Shown here: piece after piece, positions 33,882-46,392 of the stretch
Position numbering within the stretch: the first letter of the stretch is position 1
How the letters are laid out: every line of letters begins with the position of its first letter
Source of the DNA: Rusavskia elegans
Lineage: Eukaryota; Ascomycota; Lecanoromycetes; Teloschistales; Teloschistaceae
NCBI GenBank assembly: GCA_011316305.1
Contig: SAUG01000016.1
Span: 372,001-436,000, forward strand
Length of the DNA stretch: 64,000 bases
Reading direction: 5' to 3'
Made by a program: the position numbers and the translations under genes
Notes under the pieces: generated by a model
What the model saw: only the letters and a program-made list of their open reading frames with translations
Database searches by the model: none
What the model was told of the DNA's origin: nothing

Positions 33882-35442
33882 ATGTCAAAAACTGACTTTA
33901 GCCAAAGCCTCCTTGCCAGCAGCGGCAAACCGCAAAACGCAGCCGACCAAATCCCCATCATCGCCCGTTTCGCTGTTAGTGATCGAGCAAAGCGGACCTT
34001 GAATCTCGTACGAGCATGCGTGTATTTTCAAGCTCCAGTGTTGGTATTGATGTTGTTTTCTGCAGGTTGAGAGATTCGTCGAGGAAGAATGCATACCCGC
34101 AGACACCGTCTTCCACTCTCAGATTGGCGAAGGCCAGAAGAGATGGACCACCTATCCTCCCGTCATCGATGATCTCAAGGCCAGAGCCAAGAAGCTGGGA
34201 CTATGGAATCTCTTCTTGCCAAAGAACCATTTCGAGGAAGGAGCGGGGTTTTCCAATCTGGAGTACGGCTTGATGGCAGAATGGCTGGGCAAATCAAGGA
34301 CAGCTTCGGAGGTGAGGACGATGAATACCCCAATCTTCAGGAATCATGATGTTGAAGAAGCTCTATTAGGCTACGAACTGCGCGGCACCAGATACCGGTA
34401 ATATGGAGGTGCTAGCAAAGTATGGCAACGATGCACAAAAGAAAGAATGGCTCGCCCCTTTATTGGAGGGCAAGATCAGATCTGCTTTCTTGATGACGGA
34501 GCCAGATGTTGCTTCAAGCGATGCTACCAATATTACCTTGACCATGAAGCGGCAGGGGAACGAGTATGTTCTCAATGGCACTGTATGTGCTCCTTTCATC
34601 CTTCACATCCTGGACGTAACACTGACATGAGTATCAAGAAATGGTGGAGTAGTGGCGCCGGCGACCCCAGGTGCAAGGTTTACATCGTCATGGGCAAAAG
34701 TGATCCTTCTAATAAGGACACCTACAAGCAACAATCGGTCATCCTTGTTGCCGCGGGTACACCAGGTGTGACCGTCCAGCGCGTCCTCTCCGTTTATGGC
34801 TACGACGATGCTCCTCACGGCCACGCTCAGATTAAATTCGAGAACGTTCGTGTGCCGGCGTCGAATATCGTGCTCGGCGAAGGTTGTGGGTTCGAGATTA
34901 TTCAGGGCCGATTAGGACCCGGGAGGATCCATCACGCCATGCGCTCTATTGGCGCCGCAGAACGTGCTCTGGAATGGATGATTGCAAGGGTGAATGACAC
35001 GAGGAAAAAGACTTTCGGCAAACCCCTGAGCGAACATGGCGTGCTGCTCGAGTGGATCGCCAAATCTCGGCTCGAGATTGACGCTGCTCGCCTCATCGTT
35101 CTCAATGCGGCAATCAAGATCGACGAATCCAATGCTAAAGGTGCACTGAAAGAGATCGCAGAAGCGAAAGTCATGGTACCGCAAATGTCCTTGACGGTCA
35201 TCGATCGTGCAGTGCAGTCTTTCGGAGGGGCGGGTGTGTGTCAGGATACGCCGTTAGCGAATATGTGGGCGCAGATTCGGACGTTGAGGATAGCAGACGG
35301 ACCTGATGAGGTGCATTTGCAGCAGATGGGGAAGAACGAGAATAAACGGCATCGGGATATCGTGGAGAAGCTAAAGGTACAGAAGGAGAGGGCGGATCAG
35401 ATGTTGGACGAGTATGGAGAGCAGCAAAAGGCAAAGCTGTAG
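33882..35442 (+). CDS. Acyl-CoA dehydrogenase (ACAD10/11-like)
   Basis: Flavoenzyme oxidising acyl-CoA to enoyl-CoA, probably peroxisomal or mitochondrial. Exons 33882-34007, 34066-34311, 34370-34582 and 34639-35442 join in phase to 462 residues. N-terminal helical domain ([34 protein letters not shown]); middle beta domain with [18 protein letters not shown] and the [13 protein letters not shown] strand; C-terminal four-helix domain with [39 protein letters not shown], and [20 protein letters not shown], the FAD/adenine contact region. This set is typical of the long-chain ACAD10/11 branch. There is no kinase or phosphatase fusion. The C-terminus (EQQKAKL) ends in a possible PTS1-like AKL, which would favour the peroxisome. 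The last exon becomes G-rich on the coding strand toward its 3' end. Confidence 0.92.
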
Positions 35443-35715
35443 GTAGCGGGTTCCATATCTTGATTGATGGGACCATTGCACCCGTGGATCTGTTCCCTAT
35501 TTGGAGATGTGAGTGATCTCATCCATCATCGTCACCTGTCGAGTGCCAAGCCCGTTGTCCCTGGCAACCAGCAGCACTGCTTCACTTCTCATAGCAAGAA
35601 TACACCAAAGAATTTCCATTACATACTGCAACCAACATAATCTACCTCACTGTGTTCAAATCCCATCACCATCAGAAGCCACCACAACCACATCCAAACC
35701 AAACTCCCCTTCACA

Positions 35716-36235
35716 ATGTCTCCCCAGGCTTCCCCCCTGAAAGCTCGCGACATCAACACCTCCCTCCCTTCACCCACCAAATCCGAGAAAGCACCTGTCA
35801 TGACCGAAAGCGAGAAACAACCCAAAACCATGGAATACCACCGCCAAGTCCTCCAATCACGCTTGGATGAAGACAAGTACGTACCTTCCACAAGCAGAAG
35901 AGGGGGGAAAGTCTGACCAAATCGAAGCAGCAAACACACCTATGTCTCCCCCTCGGACATGATCATGAGCCCCGCGACGAAGAAGCTGGAGACGTTGAAG
36001 GGGAAGCGATTCGGGAAGTCAGTACTTCGCAGTAGCTCTTGCTTTTCAAATGCCGCATTTGGTCATTGATATGGTTGGGGATGAATTTACTGACGAGACG
36101 GGTTGCTGTTGTTGTAGGGGTAAAGGACAATCGTTATTCGCCAACACGATGAGCAAGAATGCTACTGCGAATAACAATAGGAGCAGTGGGAGTTTGGATG
36201 CGGAGGTTGGGAAGGCGATGGAGGAGGAAAAGTGA
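35716..36235 (+). CDS. SPO12: Spo12-family mitotic exit regulator
   Basis: Small nuclear protein of 121 residues from exons 35716-35876, 35931-36017 and 36118-36235. The family core spans the exon 1/2 junction and exon 2: YHRQVLQSRLDED, then TYVSPSDMIMSPATKKLETL and KGKRFGKGKG. The phosphorylatable SP sites inside this core are the Spo12 signature. In budding yeast Spo12 acts in the FEAR network by promoting Cdc14 release from the nucleolus; the fungal role is by homology. The N-terminus is Pro/Ser-rich, and the C-terminus is Asn/Ser-rich with an acidic end (GKAMEEEK). It lies 502 bp upstream of the adenosine kinase gene on the same strand. Confidence 0.85.
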
Positions 36236-36737
36236 GAGATGCAACAAAACAAAGCTTATGGGTAAAGGGACTGGCGAATATTCGATTGTTGCATGCATGA
36301 TCATGGGTTTAGGGAGGAGTTTGATTGCTGTCGCTTTTGTGATGCTGAAGGGCATTATCATGGGAAGATGCATTCTACGGTGTTTGTGCGTGGGTGTTGG
36401 GAGAAGCATGGTCTGGAAAGTGTTCGGGGCAGCAACTATTGAATGCATTTGACAGATTCGAGACCTCTTGTGATCTCTTGGTCTTGTATTTCGAAAAGGA
36501 GAAGTATATGCAGGGTGACATGCCGGGTGTCGAGAGTGATTTTTTCTCCATGCCGAATAGCTCGGGCGATGAAGTCCGATCCTGCAAAAACGGAGATCCG
36601 CTCTCGCCGCTGAAATGTGAAATGCCCGATAAAACTTTCCAGACCCTCTCACTCACTCACTCACCATCCTACATCTTTCCCATCCTCTTCTTACCGAGTG
36701 TCACTCATTCTTCCTTCAATCGCAACCAATTGGCATC
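36236..36737. other. Intergenic, adenosine kinase promoter
   Basis: 3' flank of SPO12 and promoter/leader of the adenosine kinase gene. It becomes pyrimidine-rich (CTCTCACTCACTCACTCACC region near 36,650), typical of fungal core promoters. No gene. Confidence 0.6.
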
Positions 36738-38062
36738 ATGGGGTCCACGGGCGATTTCCAACTGCTCTGCCTCGAGAATCCTTTACTCGGTATATCCCAC
36801 AAACCCTCCACAAGAACCTACAACACTGACATCCCAAATCAGATATCCAAGCAGAATGGTAACCACCCTCCTCCCTCCCTCCAACCCACTTATCTATTTA
36901 TTTATCTCTCTATCTATCCACTTTTCTCTAATCCTCACAACTCCAGCGATGATTCCATGCTCCAAAAATACTCCCTTAAACCCAACGATGCCATCCTCGC
37001 CGAAGAAAAACACATGCCCCTCTACGACGACCTCCTCTCTCAAAAACACGCCCTCATCGCCGGCGGCGCCGCCCAAAACACCGCCCGCGGAGCCCAATAC
37101 ATCCTCCCCGCCGACTCCGTCCTCTACATCGGCTGCGTCGGCAAGGACGAATACGCCGACAAACTGCGCTCCGCTTGCTCCGCCGCCGGCCTGCGAGTCG
37201 AATACCGCGTCGATGAAACGCAGCCCACGGGTCGGTGCGGCGTGGTGATTACGGGCGCGAATCGGAGTCTGTGCACGCATCTGGCGGCGGCGAACGAATA
37301 CAAAATGGAGCATTTGCAGAGTCCCGAGATTTGGGACCTGGTGAAGAAAGCGAAGTTTTATTATGTGGGGGGATACCATCTGACGGTTTGCGTGCCGGCG
37401 GTGATGGCGTTGGCGAAGGAGGCGGCGGAGAACAAGGACAAGGTTTTCATTATGAATCTCAGTGCGCCGTTTATCCCGCAGTTTTTCAAGCAGCAGTTGG
37501 AGGAGACGAGCCCGTATTGGGATTATGTGATTGGGAATGAGACGGAGGCGGCGGCGTGGGCCGAGGCGCAGGGTGGGGATGTCAAGGGGAAGTCGGTGCA
37601 GGAGATTGCGTTGCATATGGCTGGGTTGAAGAAGGTGAATGAGGGGAGGAAGAGGACGGTGGTGATTACGCAGGGGACAGAACCGACGATCGTGGCGGTG
37701 CAGGGAGAAGAGAAGGTGAGGGAGTATCCTGTCCGGACGATCGGGAAAGAGGAGATCTGTGATACCAACGGTGCTGGGTACGTTGACTTCATGCTTTTAT
37801 TAAGATCAGCAGCTATGACGGAGGTGACTGATGACCTTATAGTGACGCCTTTGCTGGTGGCTTCGTCGCTGGGATCGTTGAAGGGAAATCGCTTGAGGAG
37901 TCAGTCGATATGGGTCAATGGCTTGCCAGACTCAGCATCAAGGAATTAGGTCCTCAGTACGTCTTCTTTGCCTTCCTTTCCTTTCTTCATTCCTGTCCCG
38001 GCTGTTGACATCTTCCCCCTTCTAGGTTCCCTTACCCCAAGCAGACCTTCTCAAAGGCATGA
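36738..38062 (+). CDS. ADO1: Adenosine kinase
   Basis: PfkB-family enzyme phosphorylating adenosine to AMP, which keeps the methyl cycle running by removing adenosine. Five exons, 36738-36789, 36843-36858, 36947-37777, 37843-37956 and 38026-38062, give 349 residues, the family length. Exon 2 is only 16 nt and supplies part of the DIQAE motif. Signatures: LLCLENPLLDIQ, LIAGGAAQNTARGAQYILP, VIGNETEAAAWAEAQGG, and the catalytic DTNGAGDAFAGGFVAGIVEG, whose GAGD is created across the exon 3/4 junction. The end FPYPKQTFSKA matches the family. The third-codon-position preference changes sharply from C to G near 37,215; see findings. Confidence 0.96.
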
Positions 38063-38378
38063 TTTTCTTCCAGTATAGCGGCCGGCGTTCCCTGGGTTTC
38101 AACAACTAAAAAGCGCTTCGGACATCTTCACATACTGATGATGCAGTATGTTACGATTTAACATGATGGGATGACTTGTGGGGAATGTCATATCCTCCAC
38201 GACTGATACCCTAGCCATAAGCTTAGAGATAGATGACTTAGACCAGTACGTGGTTTTGATTGTCCATAAGCGATCAATAACTGGATTTGCATGCTCGATC
38301 CGGGTAGACTCTTTGATCCTGAATACGGTCCTCGAGATATCGGTCTGCGATAACTTGATGCCAGAGTGCCAATCACTT
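38063..38378. other. Intergenic between convergent genes
   Basis: 3' flanks of adenosine kinase and the EST1/SMG7-like gene. Nothing else is seen. Confidence 0.6.
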
Positions 38379-40933
38379 TCACCCTTGCCCGTTAGGCGGT
38401 GTGGGTTCAACTGCATTGGGCCGGCGAATGGCGTCGCTACTATCAGGAAACACATTCGGACTATTAAAATCAATGTCGTCAAGAAAGCCATCATGATGCT
38501 GCCAATGATTCAAAGTCTGTTTGATCCGGGCTGGATGTAGACGCGGCAACTTGATCTCTCTAGGTGCTTGAGTCGGATCCGGCATTTCACTGGTTTCACT
38601 CGGCGTCGACTTAACGCTGACATGAGACACTCGCTGCGATTGGGGAGTGCTGTTGTGCTCGGACTGTACGGCATCTCCCTTTTGTGGCCGTTGCTGGTCT
38701 TGACGGAGGGTGTTCAGCGCGGTTAATGTACTGTCGCCGATGGCGTAGCTTGTTTCGTTTGCAACGTTGCCTTGAGTTAAAGGGATGTCTGACGTCGAAC
38801 TTATTGGAAATGGATGTGCCATGTTGTTGCTCGATTCGTGGGTCAAAAAGGCGTCATCCATCTGGACGGCCTTCTGCAGAATGGGTTCAGATGCTTCTTG
38901 AGAGGCTGTGCCATCGGTGGTCGATTCGATATCAGGGCATGGCAAGCGATTTGAAGGTATCGTTGATGGATTTTTGGTCTGTGAAGAGTCGATCCAGTCG
39001 CCCACCACGGTGAAGCGCCTTTCTTCTCCGAAGAAATCGATAGGAACGCACTATACTCATTAGCTAGCTGGTTTGGACCTGTGGGACAAGTAGATCTCAC
39101 ATCATTCTCGGCAAGCTCATGACAATCCTCAAGGAAGTCTTGGATTCGACATCGCATTTCAACGCCGGATGATACCCGCGTAAGACCAACATCACTATGC
39201 ATAATCCTTCTCATGAAAGCTTCGGAGACGTTCGGCTTCCGTTGTAATTGCACTTCCTGCAAAGGTCTGAAACCGATGATGTCCGCATCCTCTTCGAGCA
39301 AGTACTCAAGTGGCGGAAGGTCGTTGATCTTAATGGCGGATAATAGCAGGGACGTCGTGTCCGCGTAAATCGCCCAGAAGTCTTTGACGACACGGTCCAT
39401 TGTCGAGTCGCCCAAATGAACGAAAAGAAGGGCAGCTCTTGAAATCAACCAAGCCGAGTAATAGCGCAGACTGGGAAGAAGTCTTTGGACTGTAGACGTG
39501 ACCGTATCGATCTTACTGCCTTCTTGGGTACGGTGCCGATAATCGCTAACGACCGTTTGAAGAAGACTGGAGAACGTCCGAATGTTCAGACGTTGTATTG
39601 ACTTGAAGGCATGCTCATTCTGAACTTCTTCAGGGTCGCCTAGTGAACATGTGAGCTGCATCTCAGGGGATTAAAGCAGTTGGACAAGCCTACCTTGCCA
39701 TCGATCTCCTGCTACGAAATCCGCGGCAATATTAGAAAGCACTATCTCGTTCACAATATCTGTACTCAGCGTACACTCCTTCAACCCCTTGAAAAGAATC
39801 CCGAGGACTCTGTCTTCAACTTCATTGTATTCCTGCAAGACTGTGGCACTGAAGCAGCAAGAGTGAAGCAAAAGAAAACAGCGTTGTATGTGCATAGGCG
39901 GACTACCCGTGTGATCACTGCCATCAACAGCGAAGTCAGCTGGCTTCAAAGATTCGCGAAGCTTCTTCAATTCGACATCTAGACTATCGTTTGCCGTCGG
40001 ATAAGGCTCATAAGCACTTTGTGCACGATAAAGGTGGTGGAGAGTGCGAGTACGATTGCCTTCGATCCTGGCGATAATTGCAAGTTGATTGTGAGGCGTA
40101 CCAGAGGATGGGTTGATTGCAATCGCCAGATCATAGTAGCCGATCGCTGGCCCCCAGTTCCTCTTTTTGTCCTTAGCATCTAATTCCGACTCGCGGTACC
40201 TTGACAGATCGCCCAAGTGAATGAGTGCTCTGTGGCATGATTGGAGAAGGGCATGCTGCAGCTCTGGAGTTGTCTGCGTGCCGTCCTCTGAGATCGCGGG
40301 AGCACCTAAATCCAACGATCAGCAACAGATTCCTATCACCGTGTCCGGTAGCCACATACCGTCCAAGCTGAACTTTTGAGCGATGGCAGTGAGTTCAGGG
40401 ATACCGCGAGAATAGGTGGCAAGCCTCTGAATATAGCCACGGTAGAATCGTTGGCTGGTTTTCAGGAATCTTAAGTACAACTTGGCAGCCTTCCGCTGCT
40501 CCACGGGTTTCCTCTTGCCTTTGAGATCGCGGAACTATACGACAGCAAGTTCGTGAGGAGATAGTCCCAATTTTCGTTTCAGCAGGTGTAACCAACATAT
40601 CCCAGTTGCTTGCGGAAACGACCATTGATCCGGACATGTGCATCCCATAGCTTGTCCTCGATGTTTGTGCGCAAAGCCTCTTCACAATTTCTCAGAAGTA
40701 GGTCTTCGTAAAGCGCTCGATAGCTTTGTGTCGTCAGAAATCACGCCACTTAAAGGATGCTCGACCTTACTCCTGAAGCAGGGGGTCGATCCGCAAAGAA
40801 TTGAAGTCTTGATCTTCAAGAGCTGCACAGAGCTTAGTCTCGACTTCCTCAGCAAGCCTGGAAATATGTCAGCTTTGATATGGAGTTGCTGCAACAAGAC
40901 GTACTCATGGTGATCGCTATCTTGGGTGTTCAT
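38379..40933 (-). CDS. EST1/SMG7-like protein (telomerase/NMD 14-3-3-like family)
   Basis: 746 residues from seven exons: 40933-40905, 40857-40771, 40723-40597, 40534-40360, 40305-39694, 39639-39101 and 39050-38379; phases close. The N-terminal TPR/14-3-3-like part contains YRALYEDLLLRNCEEALRT, KLWDAHVRINGRFRKQLGY and KAAKLYLRFLKTSQRFYRGY. The best family hallmark is HRALIHLGDLSRYRE followed by NWGPAIGYYDLAIAINPSSG and PHNQLAIIARIEGN, then LYRAQSAYEPYPTAND. These are the Est1 core motifs shared by SMG5/6/7 and yeast Est1/Ebs1. The C-terminal third is Ser/Thr/Pro-rich and lacks a PIN nuclease domain, so it is not SMG6-like. The likely role is nonsense-mediated decay or telomerase regulation. 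The promoter side is abutted by the RIP-mutated element. Confidence 0.88.
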
Positions 40934-41185
40934 CACGAAGGAAACGTGAGTCCATGGTTGAAATCACCACTTGCAGTGCGTGGAGCAGTCACGGGACGCG
41001 ATCTTGTCTGGGTAGCCGTGTGTAGACTTCTAGAATGCCGAATGCTTGCATACCGGTTCAATATAAAACAGCGAATCTCGGCGTTGTGAGGTGGTTGTGT
41101 AGTTTCGAAAAGCAGGGCGGTAGCATTAGCGGAGACGGAGAGTGGGCGGGGGGAGGGTATGGCGGACGGTAGGGGGCTTGCAGAT

Positions 41186-41197
41186 AAAACAATTCCT
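41186..41197 (+). repeat. Left inverted terminal repeat
   Basis: AAAACAATTCCT, at the left edge of the A+T-rich block. It is the exact reverse complement of 46147-46158. Confidence 0.6.
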
Positions 41198-44100
41198 AGG
41201 TTCGGACGAAAGAAAATTTAGATTCCCTATATAATATCGTAATCCTACCTTCTACTTTTTTCTTTTTTCTATCTTTTTTTAACGATACTATATTCTTCTA
41301 AACTAAATAATTTATATAAAAATTATATCTTTTTTTAGTTTTTAATTAATTTTATTTTAAACGAAATTATATTTATTCTATATAATAATTTTTAGATCGA
41401 AGTTTTAGAATATATAATTAACTGCCGGCTTTATAACTAAAATATTATTTAATAGACTCGTATAGAAGATTCTAAAGCTTTTTTAAATTATATTTAAATC
41501 CTTTTCTAATAGATAAAGTTTAATAATAAAAAGTTCTTTCGTATTTTATAGTATAAAGGCTATTAAATCGACTAAAATAGCTTTATTTAACTATAATAAA
41601 TTTTAAAGTTTATATAATAATAGAATTTAGTAAAAAAAAGAAAATAGATTATTTAAATTATATACGATTTTATTATATAAGAATTTAAATTAAAAATTAT
41701 CTAGAATTTAAATAAAACTAAATTCTATAACTACTTTTATAAATATAAAAAGTTTATTAAAAGATTATATAATATCTTTTTCTATTTTATAATTACTAAT
41801 CTTTTTTAGAAATTATCTTTTTTCCTAATACCGCCTTTTTATATCTAAATATATTAACTAAAGCTTTATAAATATATAATAATTCCGGAAGGAATATATT
41901 ATATCCGGATTAAATTTTTTTTAATTTTTCGACAATTATAATAAATTAAAAGCGTATAGTATCGAAATTTATATTAATATTAATATTTTTATTTACTATA
42001 TTTTTTAGATCTATATTATAATCTCTATTTATATATTAATTAGTATTTTAAAACGGTATTTTAAATATATAGAATTTTTTAAATAAATAGTATCTATTAT
42101 ATAATTAGATTAAAAGATAGAAATATTAATAATAATATATATATATTACTAATTATATTATATAATCTATAAAAATATAATATTTTAGAACTATATTATC
42201 TATAATATAAATATTAAAAATTAATATATCGAATTCTAGTAGAAATAGTTTATAAAAAGCTATTTTTTTCGCTAGATTATATATCTTTCCCTTTTCTATT
42301 AAAAGAATTCTACTAATTTTATAAATTTTAGAATTATTTCTAAACCTTTTTTTAAACTAGCCTTTTTAATATATATAAAGTTAAAAACTTTATTACTTTT
42401 TTTATAATCTATTTTCTAATTATCTACCGCGAAATCGAAGAATTTATTAACGAATAGAATAGCTACCGTATTTAGAAATAGAAAAATAAGTCTAATAGTT
42501 TAAAAGATAAATTATATATATTCTATATATATCTACTAGATATAGTAGATAACTATACTATATATCTATCGCCTAAAAAACTAGCGGAACTTTAAAATAA
42601 TATTAAAAAATAAAATAAATTTAGTAAAATTTCTAAATCGTATAATAGTCTAACTTTAATTAAATAAAAATAAATATTTTCTTCCGATAACGCTCGAATA
42701 GTATATAGTATAATTCTAGTTCTTCGGCTTCAATTCTACCGATTCGCTATTAATCCTATATAATAAATAAATAAAACTTTATTATATAGTCTATTAAAAC
42801 CTTCGGAAGACGTTATATAATTATTAAATAAATAAAGTAAACCTATAATTAGGTTTTATATATAAACTAAACGGAGATAGATATTAGTAGCTACTAGAAA
42901 ACTATATAGAAAGCGTATAAAAAATAGATTTAGTAGATGATTTAGAATATATAGTTAATAACTTGGATAATATTAGCGACGAAAGCTAATACCGTTACTA
43001 ATTAACTAATACTATTACTAATCAACTAATATATATATAGTTCGTACGATAATCTTTAATTTTTTTATTTCTATTATATATTCGTATCTTTTTTTTTTTT
43101 TAAAAAGTTAATTTTTATTATATAAACTTCTTCCGCTTAATATATTTACTTTTTGGTAGTTAAATCTCTTTTATACGATATATAAAATCTTATATAATAG
43201 ATTCGATATCTATAATAATAAATCGAAATACTTCTAGAATTATAGTATAGAAAAATATTATCTAATATTAAACAATAATAAAATAAATCTTATACGATTT
43301 AATTTTAGAATTTAAAAGCTAATATCGATATTAGATTATTTTTATTTCTAATAATATTCTTCCGCGAACTCGTATAATATTTTAAAATCCGGATATAGCT
43401 TTTACTACGTCTTTTTCTAACTTTTATTACTTTATTTAATACGGTTTTCTAAATTATACGATTTAATATTTTAATAGAAAATTTTAAAACTTTTAGTTTT
43501 AAAAGATTTTATTTTATATAAATCTTTCTATATAGTATTAATTTTAGACTAAATTTATTAAAGGTTCTATCTAGTAACTATAGTTATACGGTTTTTTTCT
43601 TTCTTTTTTTTTTTCTTTATAACTATTATCTCGACTAGTAGAATATAAAGATATTAAACGATTTATAATATACGATAAAAAATTAAAATAAAATAGATAG
43701 AAATCTATTAATTAAATATTTTAAAAAAAAAAAAAAAAGAGTTATTATATCGTTTATATTCTAAATTTATTTCTAGATTATTGAAAACCGAATTTATATT
43801 TATAAAAATAGTCGAAATAAACTACTAGATCGTATAATAATAAAATAAAGTTCTATTATATTCTATTTTCTATTTATATAACGTTTATATTTCTTTAAAT
43901 ATTTTCTAAATTATAATTAATAATAAAAATATCGATAGTCTATAAAAGTTTATCTACGATATTATTCTAATAATAATTTATTGTTAAATAATAAATATTA
44001 AAGAAAAAAAGTTATATAGATTTACTTTTAAGATCTATTTTATAATTTTAGTATTAATTAAATACGGTACTATTCGACTCGAAAAAATTAATTATATATA

Positions 44101-46146
44101 AACTATTATAGAATTTCTAGATAGTTTTAATCCTATTTTAAACCGCTATCTAATCTATTCAATTATCTACTATACTATCGAAGAAAATCTCTTTTTATAT
44201 AAATAATAAATTAAATTTAAATAAATAGAAATACCTTTGTATAAATAAAATATTAAAATAGAACTATCGGATAACTAGAATCTAAATCTTTTATTATTAA
44301 AAATTAAAATAGAAGTAAGACTATTAACTACTATATAAATTAAAAAAAAGTCTTTAATACCCCGGATTAAAGTAGAACCAGCTGCTATATAAAGGAAAAA
44401 GACTATAACCGTTAATTTTAAATATCTTCGATTTCTATCGATAGAAAAAAATTTAATAAATCTTTTATTTTTTATTATATAGAATAGATCCGAGGCAGCT
44501 ATAGCTAGTATATCTTTAATTTCTCGTATAATAAATTTTTCCGCTTTAATTCTATTACTATTTAGTCTATTAATAAAGTCGATAATATAGAATATTAATA
44601 AAATAGTTATTAATTTTAACTATTAGATTAAATAGTAATATTATATAGAGTTAAAATAGTAGAAAGTCTTTTAGAATTAGATTTTAAATAATAAAACTTT
44701 AGATTATAAAGCTAAAAGATTATATAATATTAAAAGGCAGGTATTTTATATAATAAAAACTTTTATCCGTCGAAACGAGCGTTAATAGAAACAGAAATAG
44801 TAAAAGAAAGTCGTATAGTAAAAAGATAATAGAAAAAGACTATAGCTAGACTAATTATATTATATATAGAAATAAATATTTAATTTTAATTTCTATTTAT
44901 TTTAATCTATATCGGTTTTGTATAAACTAGTAGTTTAATATTTATATTACTACCGATTTATACTACTGGTTTTAATTACTATATAGAAATCTAGATTATC
45001 GATTAAATTCCGAAAGAATAGATATATAATAGTTATCTATAGCCGATATAAAGATTATAAAATAAAAAAATAGTTCTAAAAATAGAACTATCTATTATCT
45101 ATCTAATTATCTTTTTACTTTATATATAATAAATTATATAATAAAATAGATTTAAAAATTAGGCCGAAAATTATTTAACTAGATACTAGAATTATAATAT
45201 TAGTAAAATTGCCGCTAATATCTAAATTTTTAGAAAATCCTATATTAATCGGGCCGCTATTATCCGGCAGGCTATTTTAAATCTTATTATTATTACTATT
45301 ATCGTCTAAAGATTCCGATAAATTTAATAATAAAAATTCTTTATTATTATTATTCGAAAATTCGAATAAAAAATTACTATTTTATATAATATAATATATA
45401 ACGTAGTTAGACTATTTATAGTTAATATAATATTTACTATAGTACCCGAATAGATAGATATATAATAGGAAAGTTTTCCGATACTTTAAATTCTAAAAAT
45501 TTTAATAACTTTTATAGAATTAAACTACCGGTTAATTCTAAAACTAAATAAAAATAGCTACTATATATAGAAAGTAGAATATTATAATTTTTACTATTAT
45601 AATAATCTAGAAGTTATATATAATATTATATTCCGGTAAAACTAAAATAGCGCGACTACTATCTATTTATATAAATAGAGTAAAACTTTAATTAATAATT
45701 ATAAAAATTAGTTAATTCGAAAGCCTATTAATTTATATAAAAGTATTTATTTATAGAAATATTATCTATTATATAATTATTATAAAATCTTTTACTATTA
45801 TATAATAGATAAAATATTCTAGAAATAGAGAAATAAAATAAAGTAGAAATTAAATACTATATAAAATAGAGATTAAATATTATATATATTTTAAAAAAGT
45901 TAATTTTTAATAAAAAAAAAGAATTTATATAAAGATTTTTATATATTTTTTATTTAAATAAACGCGCGTTTAGTAATAGCTATTTATATTATTATAACTA
46001 TTTAAATTTTAGAATCTAATTATATAATAAATATAGTATTAAATATAAGATATAAAAATTATTAAAATATAATAAAAGATTAAAAATCTATTATATAACT
46101 AGGTATTTATAGTTTTAAAATCCTAGGATCGACGTTCTGCGGCTTA

Positions 46147-46158
46147 AGGAATTGTTTT
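46147..46158 (-). repeat. Right inverted terminal repeat
   Basis: AGGAATTGTTTT at the right edge of the block. Just inside, CCTAGGATCGACG loosely echoes CCTAGGTTCGGACG at the left edge in direct orientation. Confidence 0.6.
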
Positions 46159-46392
46159 GTCTGGAAGCCTCCTACCGTCCGCCATAGGCTCCGTCATCTC
46201 GATGCATCGACGTCCACCTCGAAACCTCGAGTCCTCGACTACCCAGTCACAACAACCAATAAAGCCCGAACTTATCTCCTTGCGAAGACTAGCCCTAACA
46301 AAACTCAGGAGAAGCATGCTCTATGAATGCTGCACCGGATGATGATATAAGAAAATCTTGCAAGTAAATCTCACAGCTACACTACCGATACA

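Larger units (their letters stand above)
41186..46158. mobile_element. RIP-degraded transposable element relic, 4,973 bp
   Basis: A very A+T-rich block with TA-rich, CA/TG-poor composition (TATATA, CTATAT and TTATAT runs; CG islands such as ACGCTCG survive), the pattern of RIP acting on repeated DNA. There is no open frame longer than about 60 codons in any of six frames. The first and last 12 bases form a perfect inverted pair, AAAACAATTCCT at 41186-41197 and AGGAATTGTTTT at 46147-46158, exactly where normal base composition resumes. No target-site duplication is obvious, so the transposon class is unknown; a DNA transposon is suggested by the inverted ends only. The block lies between the 5' ends of two divergent genes. 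Confidence 0.75.

Noticed and set aside
41186..46158. Mitochondrial DNA insertion or centromere
   Set aside because: The TA-excess/CA-deficit pattern and inverted termini fit RIP of a repeat better, and no mitochondrial gene fragment is seen. At 5 kb it is small for a regional centromere.
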